Source: Paguma larvata
Lineage: Eukaryota > Chordata > Mammalia > Carnivora > Viverridae
Reading direction: 5' to 3'
Assembly: GCA_030068075.1 (NCBI GenBank)
Contig: CM057833.1
Coordinates: forward strand, 45,403,587 to 45,467,586
Length of the DNA stretch: 64,000 nt
Below the pieces are notes generated by a model. It made no database searches. It saw only the letters and a program-made list of their open reading frames with translations, and was not told where the DNA came from. Below are positions 29,247-39,942 of the stretch, piece by piece; positions within the stretch are counted from its first letter, which is position 1, and every line of letters starts with the position of its first letter. The position numbers and the translations under genes were made by a program.

Positions 29247-29735
29247 GGTCCTCAGATTTGTTAGGTTAAGGAATTAACAGATAGAGAGGATTGGAATTAA
29301 GCTACTCTGATCAGGAGAATGATTACAATTCCCTTGCAGACTGGGGAACTGGCATATTAGCATGTAATTTATTAGACCCTGGCACGAGTTCATTTTTATA
29401 GGCAGAGCATCTATTTTAATGGTTGCATATATAACCACAGTTTTCAATCTGCTCCTTTTCCCCAAGAGAAAATCATGGAAAGAATCAAGGAAGGATGAAA
29501 ATGAGGGATAAATAAGTCCTCAGTATTACTTCCTTAAAAGATATCATGGAGAAGGAGGACCCTGATTCACAAGGAAACATACAGTTACCAAGAAAATTAA
29601 ATTCGCACAAATAAGTTTGTTAGAATTTTTTTTTTACATTGAGTATCTTTTTCAAATTACTAATCTGACTGATTACCAATTACTCACTTATTCCAGATCT
29701 GTGAAGCTTCTCTTTGCAAAGCTTTTTACAGAAAA
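29247..29735. other. Anonymous DNA
   Basis: No recognised gene or repeat. Confidence 0.4.
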
Positions 29736-29737
29736 GC

Positions 29738-29986
29738 TGCAAGTGATGAAAGAAACAATAAGGCTTGGAGCCAGAGGTTTTATGTTTAAATGATCAATTT
29801 GGCACTTCCTAGCTGAAGAGCTTTGGGAACGTGACTTCATAGAGTATTAGTTTCCTTATCTGGCAACTGAACAACAGTACCTAATTCATAGGTCACCTGG
29901 AATGATCAAATGAGGTAAGGCTCATAATGCAGTTAGCACAGCACCTAGTACTCCGTAGGTGACGAGTAAATGTTAGCTCATAAAAT
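29738..29986 (+). repeat. MIR SINE remnant
   Basis: 'ttggcacttcctagctgaag', 'attagtttccttatctggca' and 'cacagcacctagtactccgt' are sense MIR. Confidence 0.8.
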
Positions 29987-30262
29987 CATTCCTTCCCTTT
30001 CCTAAACCGGTGATACCAGCAAAGGGAGGGACAGCATTCAAACCAACTCTTCATGGAGGTACAGGTGTGACAATCACCCGGGTCTTCTAAGAATACTGAA
30101 AATATTCTTGAAGATGGTTCTTTTGGGAAAACTTTAAGAAGGGATATATTTAAACTTTCATTTGAAAGATGATCAGCTTTGGTTTCATAGAGGGCAAAGG
30201 AGGCCATTCTGATTAGGAAATACATCCTAAATATGCTATCAGAATCCATTTATCCCTTCTTC
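29987..30262. other. Anonymous DNA
   Basis: No recognised gene or repeat. Confidence 0.4.
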
Positions 30263-30264
30263 CT

Positions 30265-30688
30265 TTTACCAAAACAACTCCTTCTCTGTTTAACTGGGAA
30301 TGTAGGTGTCCAGCTAGAAACTCTATTTCTGTTGCCACTTGGCATGACAACATGAGTAAGTTATGAATAATGGGATGTGACAAGAAGTGCTATTGTGGCT
30401 CACTTCCTGAGATGAATTTGCTTGTTCTGCATGTCCTCCTCCTCCTTTGTAAGAACTGGCACAGGAGTGCCAGCAGTATGCAGAAAAGAGTTACCTTTGT
30501 TTATGCAGACCATGGGGGTGTGGAAGCAATAGGACAGAGGAACAGGGTTCTTGGTGGCCTTGTGGAACACAGTCACCCTGACCATTTGGACAGCCCAGCA
30601 GCTCCAATTCTATGAGAGATAATACATCTTTCTTCTCATTAAGTCACTGCTGTTTTATCTCTGTTATTACAACCAAACCAATATCCTA
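30265..30688 (+). repeat. LTR-like old repeat
   Basis: The end 'ttaagtcactgctgttttat' and 'gttattacaaccaaaccaat' then 'atcctaactaaaca' resembles the terminus of MaLR/ERVL-type LTRs ('taagccact…gttac…cctaactgatac'). The left part is uncertain. Confidence 0.45.
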
Positions 30689-31345
30689 ACTAAACACATC
30701 ATGAGGATATATGTGGAGGTATAAATGAGCCTAAGCATGGGGACAGAGGGGAGACTGCTCTGAGTGGGGAAGAGGGTGAGTCAAGAGGATTGGAGAAAGG
30801 CAAAGAGAGGAGCCTCACATCTAGATTCTTGATGAGAGGAAGGCTAGGGATTCCAAACAGAGGCTGAATTAAAGCCACCCCACCCACGTCACCAAAAAGA
30901 CTGGAATAAAATTAAAGATAACCTAGGAAAAAAAAACAAAGCAGACACATTCCTCTTATTCTGACTCAATTCAGTATTAGCTCAACTCAGAGTAGGAAGG
31001 CTCAAAGGACAGGGTCCAACACGTCCTCACCAAGAGCTGGCTCTCTTTCTGTTAATGGACCAATGCACAGATGGGAACTCTGAATGAAGAGAGGCAGCCC
31101 AGTCCAGTTTGAAGAGCCCTCTGCAAGGTCTGACTTGCACTGACCTAATCACTTTTCCTCATTGTTCTAATTTCACCTCCTGGGGCCACAAGGGCCACAG
31201 TAGAATCCCTGCGTCATTCTTGCTTCAAATGAAAGTGGTTCCCAGGTGTGAAGGTGGCTCCCATCTTACACAAACTACTTTTTTTTATCCACTCCTCATA
31301 TTTGTACATTTTTAATTTTGTCTGTGCAGACACACAGAATTCTCA
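30689..31345. other. Anonymous DNA
   Basis: No recognised gene or repeat over about 650 bp. Confidence 0.4.
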
Positions 31346-31347
31346 TC

Positions 31348-31450
31348 AAGCCTGTGCAACCATGGGCAACTAAGTTTCCCTGTCTGGGCCCAGTCTCTCC
31401 CCTGAAAAAATAAGGAAGTTTGGCTTTTCTAATCAAAGGTCCTCAAATTA
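31348..31450 (+). repeat. MIR fragment
   Basis: 'gcaaccatgggcaactaagt' then 'ttccctgtctgggcccagtc' and 'gaaaaaataaggaagtttgg' fit the sense MIR middle. Confidence 0.5.
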
Positions 31451-31548
31451 AATATACGTATGTTATGTATGTATACATACATTAGATGTATTAGATGGCA
31501 AGGAATGATGATGACTGTAGGGAACTGGAACTTCAAGAAGTTAATATT

Positions 31549-31740
31549 GGGGTGCCTGGTGGCTCAGTCGATTGAATGTCCACCTTCGGCTCAGGTCATG
31601 ATCTCATAGTTTGTAGATTCAAGCCCACATTGGGCTCTGTGCTGACAGCTCAGAACCCTGGAGCCAGCTTCAAATTCTGTCTCCCTCTCTCCCTGCTCCC
31701 CCACCCCCCAGCCAAAGTAAATAAATAAAAATTTTTAAAA
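31549..31740 (+). repeat. CAN SINE, long form
   Basis: Head 'ggggtgcctggtggctcagt', 'ggctcaggtcatgatctcat', 'ctgtgctgacagctcagaac', CT-rich part and the tail 'gtaaataaataaaaattttt'. The B box is damaged ('tagattcaagccca'), so it is an older copy. Confidence 0.93.
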
Positions 31741-31955
31741 AGATGTGAATGTTAAGAATTGAGGTTTTTTTGTGTATTGTTTGCTTTGCTTTGGTTTTTG
31801 GCTTTAAAACGGTGTCAGCCATGCAAAGAACATCTGAAGGTGAGATACAGACAAGGCTGTGATTTTTGGTCTGAGTAAGCCTGAGGGCTCCGCTAGCTCT
31901 AAATCTTGTCATGCTTTTGAACCATCCCATTTTATAGAGTGGACTCTAACTAGGT
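31741..31955. other. Anonymous DNA
   Basis: No recognised gene or repeat. Confidence 0.4.
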
Positions 31956-31957
31956 CT

Positions 31958-32310
31958 CTCCTTTGAGCCAAAGGGAACGGATATACCCTTGTGCTGGATA
32001 TCCTCTTTTCTCCTCCAGATCATCCTTCCTTCCATCCCTTTCCACTTTGCTCTGTGCCCTGGGAATCTCCGAGCTGGGCACTTTGACGTCTGGCATTTAG
32101 TTGGGACTGGTCAATGAGAGGCACAGCATGAAATAGGCAGGTGGAAGAAGAGTAAGGTCATTACATGTCAGTTCCTTCCTTTTTGGTCTGCCAGTTGCAG
32201 AGGCTAGCTAGGTCCCTGTACAGAAGGCCACAGCCCCTGGCTGTGGGTCCTCCTCTACAGCTACTTGTTGCAGGGCATTCAGACAGCCATCCCTCGGTCC
32301 CTTCCCTTTC
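31958..32310 (+). repeat. Old LTR-like repeat, third copy (5' part)
   Basis: 'ttagttgggactggtcaatg' then 'agaggcacagcatgaaatag' recalls the 5' part ('ggccaatgggaggcactggcaggaga') of the family also seen at 1390 and 24815. The assignment rests on one motif block. Confidence 0.4.
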
Positions 32311-32639
32311 AGGCTAAGGAACACAAATGCCTTCCCTATAGTTTGGATGTTTCACCCATCCCATTTTGTTTTTCTTAATTCTTCCCACACCTGTAAAATC
32401 TGCCTTCTCTAAAGCCTTCTCAGATCCCTCTTCTGAATATACTATGTTCCCTGCCAGGATCCTGGCTAATTCACTATGAGTACTCTTTCTGATGTACTCC
32501 CAGTGGGGAGGAGAGTTCATTCTGAAAAACCCAGGTATCTTAGTCTTCAAAACCTAGTGTACAGATGTAGTGCCAACCAGATGCTCACAGTGAGCATCTA
32601 CTTCTCTGTCCTTTCAGCACCCTCCTCCCTGCCCCCCAC
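32311..32639. other. Anonymous DNA
   Basis: No recognised gene. It may hold the diverged remainder of the repeat to its left. Confidence 0.35.
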
Positions 32640-32868
32640 CCTCCACAGAAAACATCTTCTTTCCTGACCCAAAGCATGCAGAAGTACCAATCATAGTACT
32701 TCCTGGGTCACAGATGCGCATGTGACCCAAGCCAAGACAGGTTCTCTCAGGATTTTTTGAAATGGAACTAAGGGAAGAGGGTGGCGATGCTGGGAAGTGA
32801 CATGTCCAGGAATTGCAATGACCATGTTTCAGCCTCCAGCAGAACACTGAGCTGCGATAGAGGCCCAG
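32640..32868 (+). repeat. LTR-like old repeat
   Basis: 'cagatgcgcatgtgacccaa' then 'gccaagacaggttctctcag' resembles a common mammalian LTR segment ('gggcacgtgacccaagctgggccaatcagag'). Family not resolved. Confidence 0.42.
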
Positions 32869-33148
32869 TGAGGCTGAACAATAGGAAGAAGGAGAGAGTC
32901 CACGTGGAGTAAGGGCGGTTTAATTAGAAGGTTTCCCTCATTCTGAAAGCTAAACACATACCAGTGTTTCTGCAGTTTGCTTTGATTGACTTTCTTGTGG
33001 CTAAAATTCCTTTGAGCATATAGGTTCTCTCTAGATTAATGCAGCCCTGGATTGGTTTGACTCCAACTGACCAGGTACAAATCACACGAACTCTTACAGA
33101 AGAGTTTAGCTCTACATGGTGAAATGTCTGCTGGATCCCTGCTTTTGT
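32869..33148. other. Anonymous DNA
   Basis: No recognised gene or repeat. Confidence 0.4.
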
Positions 33149-33149
33149 G

Positions 33150-33302
33150 CACTGCTTTGAGGTTTATAAAATGCGCTCTTACCTATTATCTCATTTTACC
33201 TTTACAACAGTCCTGGGTGACAAACAAGGCAGAGAGAATTATCCTCTGTTAGCTGAAATGAGTCCTAGGGCTCAGAGAGGCAAAGGTTCCACTTTTGGCT
33301 TT
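33150..33302 (-). repeat. MIR SINE remnant
   Basis: 'attatctcattttaccttta', 'caacagtcctgggtgacaaa' and 'gggctcagagaggcaaaggt' fit antisense MIR. Confidence 0.72.
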
Positions 33303-33758
33303 GGTCTTTAACTTGGTGGGACCATGTGAAGCCTTCCCTTAGAGAGGCACAGTGACTGTGTTCATATAATTTGTTCCTAAATAGACCTCAGCTTATATCT
33401 ATACCTAATTTTGCCACTGTCTTCTCTATGTTTGAAGATAATTCTTTATGCTCTCTACCTTAGGATACTGCTTTATTTCCATCTCCATCTTGAACTCTGG
33501 CATTCAGTGTTCCAACTTTTAGCGTCTTTGATGTGCTGTGTATCTTGAGGCTTGGAACAGGTTTTCTCCCTCCTGATCTAACCTCTCTTAGAGAGTGGTC
33601 ATTGCTTCCCATTAACTGGACTCTAGCCCCAGAAGGTCAGGTAGCTGAGGAGAATCAAAGACTTCAGTTAACCTGATTTAGTCCAGTTATTTCCATGGTG
33701 TCTCTACCAAGTGCAAATCAAGTCTATCACTAAAAGCAGAGAAAGACTCCTCTATTCA
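33303..33758. other. Anonymous DNA
   Basis: No recognised gene or repeat. Confidence 0.4.
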
Positions 33759-33759
33759 G

Positions 33760-34078
33760 AAAGCGGTACATTTAGATTTTTCCTAATAAGGGTGCCCTTT
33801 TATCCACACGCCTGCAACTGATGACTCTGAGCGTGGAATGGATTTTCTAGTCTCAGTTTCAGTCACGATGTACACTCACTTAAAGAAAAGTGTGGAAGTT
33901 GGAACAATACAGCATGCTCTTTATAAATGAGACAAAGGACTGAAATAGAGGATACAGCCCAAATTAGCACCAGAGCAACTCCCACTGATGAGGAAATTAT
34001 CCAACTGCAAATTACATACTGTGCTACTCCACAAGCTCCGCTGAAGTTTAAGGTATTGCATTAATCAAAACGAAACAT
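33760..34078. promoter_or_regulatory. Unique segment, candidate conserved non-coding element
   Basis: No repeat is recognised. It has several retained CpGs (33764, 33809, 33831, 33866, 34038) and AT-core motifs near 33993-34012 and 34060-34066 (ATTAATC). Appearance only. Confidence 0.28.
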
Positions 34079-34435
34079 GAAAAAAAAAAAAAGCTAAGAA
34101 AACAAATGCACCAAAGTGAAGGAGAAAAAATATGAATTAGGATTTGCAATGTGCCTACTATGCATGGATCTGTATCAGTCATATAAACCCCATTCAAAAA
34201 CAGACAAAATCGGGTGGAAAATGAAATGCTAGGAAGGCAAGGCACTTGGCCATTGTCTAATTCAAGATCACAAGATAGGTCATTTTGGCCTCAGAACCGC
34301 ACCCTCCATGGGCAAGATAGACTTTCTACTACTCAGTTTGAGTAGTATTGATCAGAAAAACAAACTGTTGTGTCAAAGGAAGGTAATATACGAGGTCTAA
34401 TCACTACAGATAAAAGTAATAAGACAGGGAAAACA
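34079..34435. other. Anonymous DNA
   Basis: Begins with an A12 run. No gene or recognised repeat. Confidence 0.4.
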
Positions 34436-34439
34436 TTTA

Positions 34440-34625
34440 TAGATCACCAGGTATATCTGTTAGGGTCTCAGGAAGAAACTGATGACACACTCAAATGAGA
34501 TTAGCTCAAGGAAGGTCTAATTACAAAGGCATGGGGAAGGGAAGAGAACCCTAAAAGATGGGATGGTTACCCAGAACTGATAATAGTGGAAGTTAACACT
34601 GCCAGCAGGAAAGGAAGAGATGGGA
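34440..34625 (+). repeat. Possible old LTR-like repeat
   Basis: 'ctgttagggtctcaggaaga' with 'aactgatgacacactcaaat' recalls a known mammalian repeat motif ('tagggtcccagcaggaaacagatggcacactca'). Only this block is recognised. Confidence 0.35.
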
Positions 34626-35328
34626 GAGAGCCATTATCAGAACTCTTAGTTTAGAGAAGGAGTTCTGTAGTACAGCATCCTCAGAAGTATTAGGTGACAT
34701 CTGGAATGCAGTTCAATGTGACCTCCCAGGGACAGAATCAGAAAAAAAAAAACAACAAAAAACAGAAAAACAAAAAACACAAGCCACCTTGACCTCACTC
34801 TCCTCCTTTCCCACTTCGTCCAGAAGCCTGAGTGCTCCAAAGCCCACCGACACACTTCACATAGGTCAGTGTCCTAGGGGGAGGAGAGTGGAGAAGCATC
34901 AAGAGAGGACTTGCTTAGGAGATTATACCCAGCACATCAAAAAGTTCAGAAAAGCAGACAGGATAAGAAGGAGATAGCAGCTTCTATACCTTCTTGCAAC
35001 TGTAAGAATGAGGTATGACTCATTCAGATGGATCTTGACCAAAATAGATAAGAGGCACTGTACCAGTTTAGATTGGCTATTCCTTCTGGGAACAATATCA
35101 TAATGAGAAAACCATACGCAAATGAAATGACTGTTTTAATAAGAAGTGGAGCAACATGTGGTCTACTTAATCCTATCTTGTGGTGGACCTGGAAGAGTTT
35201 GGGAAGTATTAGCAAAGTGAATGTGGAGAAGAGTTTGGTTATTTCAAAGGATTAAATTCACATTAATCTCTCAGAAAACTGTAGGTCCACAAGACACTTG
35301 TTTCTTTGCAAACTTGATCATAGTCAAT
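34626..35328. other. Anonymous DNA with an A-rich tract
   Basis: 34740-34780 is a degenerate A-rich tract with C interruptions. No gene or recognised repeat in the rest. Confidence 0.4.
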
Positions 35329-35329
35329 G

Positions 35330-36112
35330 TAAACAAAACTAAATGTGATCCAGTGAAGGAGGAAATGAAATCCAAGAGTTAGTGGGAAGCTAAATCCTAT
35401 AGAACTGTTGAAAGATTTTGAACGGAGGACTATGTGACTTGACTTGCACTTTAATAGACCTCTCAGGAAAATATGTGGAGAAGAGATTGTATTGGGACAT
35501 ACATGGACACAGGAAGACCAGTTAAGAAGCCGTTGCAATAATCTAGGCAAAGAAGATGGTGATAGCATATATAATAAGTGGCCATGACCAGATTTTAAAT
35601 ACTTTGGGTAAGGAATACTGATGAGATTAGATGAATCCTTAGATATTAGGTATGAGAGAAGAGGAAGGGTCAGCAGGACTCAGGGTTTTCAGCCTGAGCA
35701 ATGGGAAGGATAAAGTTGCTATTTATTAAGACAGAAAAGACTCCAGATAGAACAGTATTTTCCTTGAGATTAGTGTAGAAATCTAACGGTTTTGAACATA
35801 ATGACCTTAAGACATTTATAAGACATCTAAGTGGGAATGCTAAGTTTGTTGTTGGATATACAAGTCTGGAGCTCAGTGTTGAAGTGTAGGCGAGTGATGA
35901 AAATTTGAGTATTGTCAGCACATAGATCATATTTAAAGCCACAAGACAGGATGGGCTACCAAAGGAATGAATGTAGGCAGGGAAAAACAGAATCCTGGAG
36001 TGTGCCAGAGTTTAGTTTGCAAAAATGAGGAAGAACAGGTAATGGAAAACCAAGGAGTGGTTGATGGGTCAGAAACCAGACAGGAAGGATAGGAGGTGAG
36101 TCAACGTTTCCA
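35330..36112 (-). repeat. L2 LINE, ORF2-derived, about 780 bp antisense
   Basis: On the plus strand 'gaagaccagttaagaagccg' with 'ttgcaataatctaggcaaag', 'catctaagtgggaatgct', 'ggatatacaagtctggagct' and 'ttgagtattgtcagcacata' follow the antisense of the L2 reverse-transcriptase region. Numerous stops and frameshifts; the open frame 35670-35942 (minus) is out of register with the L2 coding frame. Confidence 0.85.
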
Positions 36113-36344
36113 AAAAAAGCAAGAATTAGAAATCTGGAGTTTTATAATTCATGGCCTATGAAACAAGACTTCAAGGAGTTTGAAAACTTGTTCATAGTTG
36201 TTCTGGCTGTGCAAAGTGTATCTGAACACAAAATAAGAAATATTTTGTTGCAACAATTACCTTAGGTTGGAATTCTTGTTACAATGTGATGTGATTTTTT
36301 AATCATCTTAACCTAGTTATGAAGCTTTGGATACACTGGTAGAA

Positions 36345-36485
36345 AGAGCATTCATTCATTCATTCATTCATTCATAATGAATGAAGTAATGTTTTATATG
36401 TCAGACACTGACGTCAATGCAGGAAATGCAGCAGTGAACAAAGCAATGATCAACTCCAGCCCCAAAGAGCCTTCTTTCTCTAGAA
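36345..36485 (-). repeat. L2 3' end with expanded (ATTC)n
   Basis: The ATTC units at 36350-36376 are followed by 'gtcagacactgacgtcaatg' and 'gcagcagtgaacaaagcaat', the antisense L2 terminus. The terminal (TGAA)n of L2 has expanded into a microsatellite. Confidence 0.78.
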
Positions 36486-36611
36486 ATCTGGGAGCAGGGG
36501 TAGAATTGTGAACGGGGTGCAAATCTCAGCAATCCCACTTACCAGCTTCAGCAAATCACCTTAGTCTCTTCCTCTTCTGGTGCTTCGTCCAGAGAAGGGG
36601 GTTCAGAATAT

Positions 36612-37000
36612 CCATTAGTTCGCTAGGGCTATCATAACAGTATTACCAAGCAGGCGGCTTAAATAACAAAAATTTATCGCCTTGCCACTCTTGAAACTAA
36701 AAGTCTGAAATCAATGTGTGCGTAGGGTTGGTTCCTTCGGAGGGCTGTAAGGGAAGGGTCTGTTCCAGGCCTCTCTCCTTGCCTGACAGATGATTATTTT
36801 CTCCCTGTGTCTCTTCCCTCTATGTGTATCTGTCTCTGTATATCTGAATATTCCCTTTTATAAGGACATGGGTCAGGTGGAATTAGGACCCACCTTAAAG
36901 AACTCTTTAATTTGATTACCCCATAGCGACACTATGTCCGCATAGAGTCATTCTGAATTACTGAGGCTTAGGATTTCAACATATCATTATTTGAAGATAC
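36612..37000 (-). repeat. MLT1-type MaLR LTR
   Basis: 'gttcgctagggctatcataa', 'gcggcttaaataacaaaaat', 'ccaggcctctctccttgcct', 'ttataaggacatgggtcagg' and 'taggatttcaacatatcatt' are antisense MLT1 landmarks in the right order. Nearly full-length solitary LTR with no internal sequence. Confidence 0.9.
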
Positions 37001-37039
37001 CTGCCCCTTTGCCAGCTCTTTGGATGGCTATGGGGCTCC

Positions 37040-37285
37040 TGGAACATGCAGAGTGGTTAGTGCTCATCCTCCAGGCCAACCTGTGCACGTCAGAGCAGTC
37101 TTTGAGTGCTGAGGCTGCTTCTGGCTGACTTTTGTTATATTACTTAACCTCTCTGAGCCCCCACTGCATTGAAAACTGGGACCTACCTCACAGGGGAATT
37201 GCAAAGGTCAAATATAGCAAAATAGGGATCTGGCATGTGCTAAGCATGCAATAAATGGCAGACATTGTTGTTATAAGTATTGTAA
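37040..37285 (+). repeat. MIR SINE remnant
   Basis: 'attacttaacctctctgagc', 'ctacctcacaggggaattgc' and 'gctaagcatgcaataaatgg' are sense MIR. Confidence 0.8.
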
Positions 37286-37314
37286 ATGCTTGCAGACTAA
37301 ATTTATGTGTAAAA

Positions 37315-37533
37315 GGGGCGCCTGGGCGGCTCAGTCGGTTGAGTGTTCGACTTCAGCTCAGGTCATGATCTCACAGTCTGTGAGTTCGAGCCCCGCGTCA
37401 GGTTCTCTGCTGACAGCTCAGAGCCTGGAGCCTGCTTCAGATTCTGTGTCTCCCTCTCTCTCTGACCCTCCCCGACTCATGCTTTGTCTCTCCTGCTCTC
37501 AAAAACAAAAAATAAAAACATAAAAAAACCTTT
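37315..37533 (+). repeat. CAN SINE, long form, best preserved copy
   Basis: Head GGGGCGCCTGGGCGGCTCAG, A box GCGGCTCAGTCGG (37326-37338), B box GAGTTCGAGCCCC (37382-37394), 'gagcctggagcctgcttcag', CT-rich run and A-rich tail. Flanks AAATTTATGTGTAAAA (37299-37314) and AAATTTATGTGTGAAAA (37534-37550) form the target duplication. CpGs are retained in the head, which suggests a young felid-lineage insertion. Confidence 0.97.
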
Positions 37534-37609
37534 AAATTTATGTGTGAAAAGGGAAATAGAGGTCTTGACTTAAAAGTTAGTACTCTAAAATTTCAATATT
37601 TTTATTTCT

Positions 37610-37772
37610 AAATGGTTTTAAGCTCTTTGCAGGGCATTTTTCGCATCCTCACAATAACCCACTTGCATGGATACTATCATTCCAATTTTACAGATGAAAA
37701 CATTGAACCCCGAAAGGGATGTAAAATGGTAGGCAAGGGGTTAGGGCAGCCAGAGTTCTCTCAGAAATCCTA
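37610..37772 (-). repeat. MIR SINE remnant
   Basis: 'gcatcctcacaataacccac', 'attccaattttacagatgaa' and 'aacattgaaccccgaaaggg' fit antisense MIR. Confidence 0.82.
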
Positions 37773-38089
37773 GGTATGGTGCTCTCTGTTCCTTTTTTCC
37801 CCCCTCTGTCGTCCTATAGCTCTTAAGTGCACACGCCAAGCATGCCACAATGTAAGCCATCCAGACAAGAAGCTGTCCAAAGGAATTCAGAGCATCTTTG
37901 CGCTCCTTGCTGAATAATTAAGATCCTCGACACACTCAGGCTTGGATTGGATTCCTGAATGCCTTCACGCTTTGGAAGCTGGGGAGTTTGGCTCCTCAGG
38001 GACCTTTCTGTTCCTTTTCAAAACCAAAGCAATGGACTTGAAAATCAAAATCCAAAAAGCTAACAAAGACCTTATTAATTGTGGCTTCT
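37773..38089. other. Anonymous DNA
   Basis: No recognised repeat. Part of a forward 144-codon frame (37942-38376) with no known family. Confidence 0.4.
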
Positions 38090-38154
38090 TTATAAACAGT
38101 TTTTTCCCCCACTCTTTCCCCCCCCCTCGCTCTAGGCAACCCTTGCATAAAAAT

Positions 38155-38335
38155 ATCCATTCGCCAACTGTTCACCAACTGTTCTTCCTCTCGCTGGCAT
38201 ACCCTGTGCCGCATTCTAAGATGCCAAAGCGCGTCTTTGCGGCAGCCCTCCGCGCTGCCTGCCGGGCTTGCTGCCATCGGGTCCTGCTACAGGGGGAGCA
38301 TGTGGGAGAAGAGGGGGGAGTGACGTCTCTGGCAG
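38155..38335. promoter_or_regulatory. Small CpG-rich cluster, candidate regulatory element
   Basis: About eleven CpGs in roughly 180 bp, far above the rest of the window, with GC-rich content. It contains TGACGTCT (38321-38328), close to a CRE, a tandem CCAACTGTTCA pair (38164-38184) with CAACTG E-box/Myb-like cores, and the inverted pair GCCGCA (38208-38213)/TGCGGC (38238-38243). No TATA box or exon follows. It could be an enhancer or a weak promoter; below usual CpG-island length. Confidence 0.35.
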
Positions 38336-38384
38336 AGGAAACCTGGGCCATGTGGCAATTAAGGCGAAGGTGGTGAAGTCAGAG

Positions 38385-38602
38385 CCCAAGCCTTGGACTT
38401 CAGAGTCAGAAAGACCTAGGTTTGGATCCCACCTCTGCTGCATTCTTACTGTGTGTTACCACTCAAATCATGTTACTCTCTGAGCCCAGTTTGGCTCTCC
38501 TGTAAAAGGCAGATAATAACTGTTTCTAAGAATTGTCATGATGATCAAATAAACTCATGTATGTGATGGCCTTGATATGGTGCTTAACACCTTATACAAG
38601 TT
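38385..38602 (+). repeat. MIR SINE remnant
   Basis: 'cttggacttcagagtcagaa', 'tttggatcccacctctgctg' and 'tggctctcctgtaaaaggca' then 'gataataactgt' are clear sense MIR. Confidence 0.85.
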
Positions 38603-38885
38603 CCACGAATGGGAAGTGCCTTTATCTCCCTTTAACACCCGAGGAACTCATGGTCCAGGAAGAGAGAGAGAGAGAAGCAAACTCACAGAAGGGGAAATCC
38701 TCACAAGTGTTGAACATTAAGAAATATAGTAGTATGAAAGATGGTAGAGGTTAGTATCTGGTGACTTACTCGGAAAGGGGAAATGGCTATAAATGCTAGA
38801 TTTCAGAGGAGGGAGAGCTTTTTGGAAGCTAAACAGAGACCCTTTATGCTCTGGTTCTAGCCCAGCCCCTTCACTTAATATCCAG
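38603..38885. other. Anonymous DNA
   Basis: A short GA run lies at 38661-38674. No recognised gene or repeat. Confidence 0.4.
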
Positions 38886-39099
38886 GTAAACTGAGGCAAA
38901 TCATTCCTTCATTAACTCCACAAACATTCACAGGTACTGAAGTGGGCTAGGGCTAAGCCATGAAGACACAGATGAATGGACTCTAGACGTAACCTACCGG
39001 ATCTCACAGAGGAGCTGGCTCACAGAGAAACCTGTTTGCAAAGCTTCCTGCACACCATAGTGGCTGGTGACAGAGGCAGAATCACAAGGCTGTTAACGG

Positions 39100-39320
39100 A
39101 ACAATCCTGGAGGAACTGGACAGACTGGGGCAATACTGGCTGTACTGTAACGAACACTACGGCCTTGACAAGTGGCTCAACATCTCTGAGCCTTGTTTTC
39201 CTCCTTGGAAAAACGAACATAATAACAATTACTTCCTCAGGTTTCCGTGAAGATTAAATGACATAATGCTTGTAAGGCGTAGCATAGAAGGTACATAAGA
39301 GCTCAATAAGGGTTCACTGG
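39100..39320 (+). repeat. MIR SINE remnant
   Basis: 'ctctgagccttgttttcctc', 'gtgaagattaaatgacataa' and 'cataagagctcaataagggt' are sense MIR. Confidence 0.8.
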
Positions 39321-39344
39321 TATAATTCAAGGCCAATACGTATA

Positions 39345-39505
39345 GACAAATATTTATATTTCAAAAATATGATAATATGTACATGTGTAAATATATAGTA
39401 TGCGTGTATATATATAATGTGTGTGCATGTAAATATGATATATGTGTATATAATAGTTATATATGTGCACTTGTGTGTATGTGTGTACACACACATATAT
39501 AGTTT
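39345..39505. repeat. TATG/TGTA/TA-rich compound microsatellite
   Basis: Alternating purine-pyrimidine sequence with TATATA, TGTGTA and ACACAC blocks. It can adopt left-handed or slipped structures. Open frames through it are artefacts. Confidence 0.88.
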
Positions 39506-39940
39506 TACATTTTACTTTAATAAAAGCACTGTCAAAAGTCCTTAACCTTTGAAGTTTTCTTCTTTTTTTCTAAGTATCAATTGGGTTGGCTTCCTTCCTG
39601 TGACACATCAGACTTCCTATGATTGACTCACCCACTCTCAGCATTATCTCTGGCCAACTGATTTCCCCGCCCTCCTATCATGCTGAATATTTTCAAGAGG
39701 TACTTCCTAAAACTTTTTCAAATCTGCAAGTTGACGAAGGTTTATATGATAGCAAGCGTGTCAGGAGTCCATAAAAAACTCTCGCTAGAACCCATATTTT
39801 TTTCTCAAAAGGCCAATAGATGGGCAAGACATATTCTTTACTTAATGCTGAGTTTACAGGATAATGGAGGCAATTGGGCTTAAATGGAAATTTAGACAGT
39901 GAGGGACTCAGTCTGTCACAGCTGTCCAGAACTCCAGTTC
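39506..39940. other. Anonymous DNA
   Basis: No recognised gene or repeat. Confidence 0.4.
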
Positions 39941-39942
39941 AG

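Noticed and set aside
30370..30615. 81-codon frame with leucine-rich start
   Set aside because: It lies within an LTR-like repeat and has no recognisable family.
35670..35942. Possible reverse-transcriptase coding remnant of L2
   Set aside because: The open frame is shifted relative to the L2 coding register, and the DNA carries many indels; it is a dead LINE.
37315..37400. tRNA gene candidate
   Set aside because: A and B boxes are present, but the sequence continues into a SINE body and does not fold as a complete tRNA with anticodon arm and acceptor stem.
37942..38376. 144-codon forward frame across the CpG cluster
   Set aside because: No recognisable family, abrupt changes in composition, and no splice context. 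GC-rich stretches lengthen chance frames.
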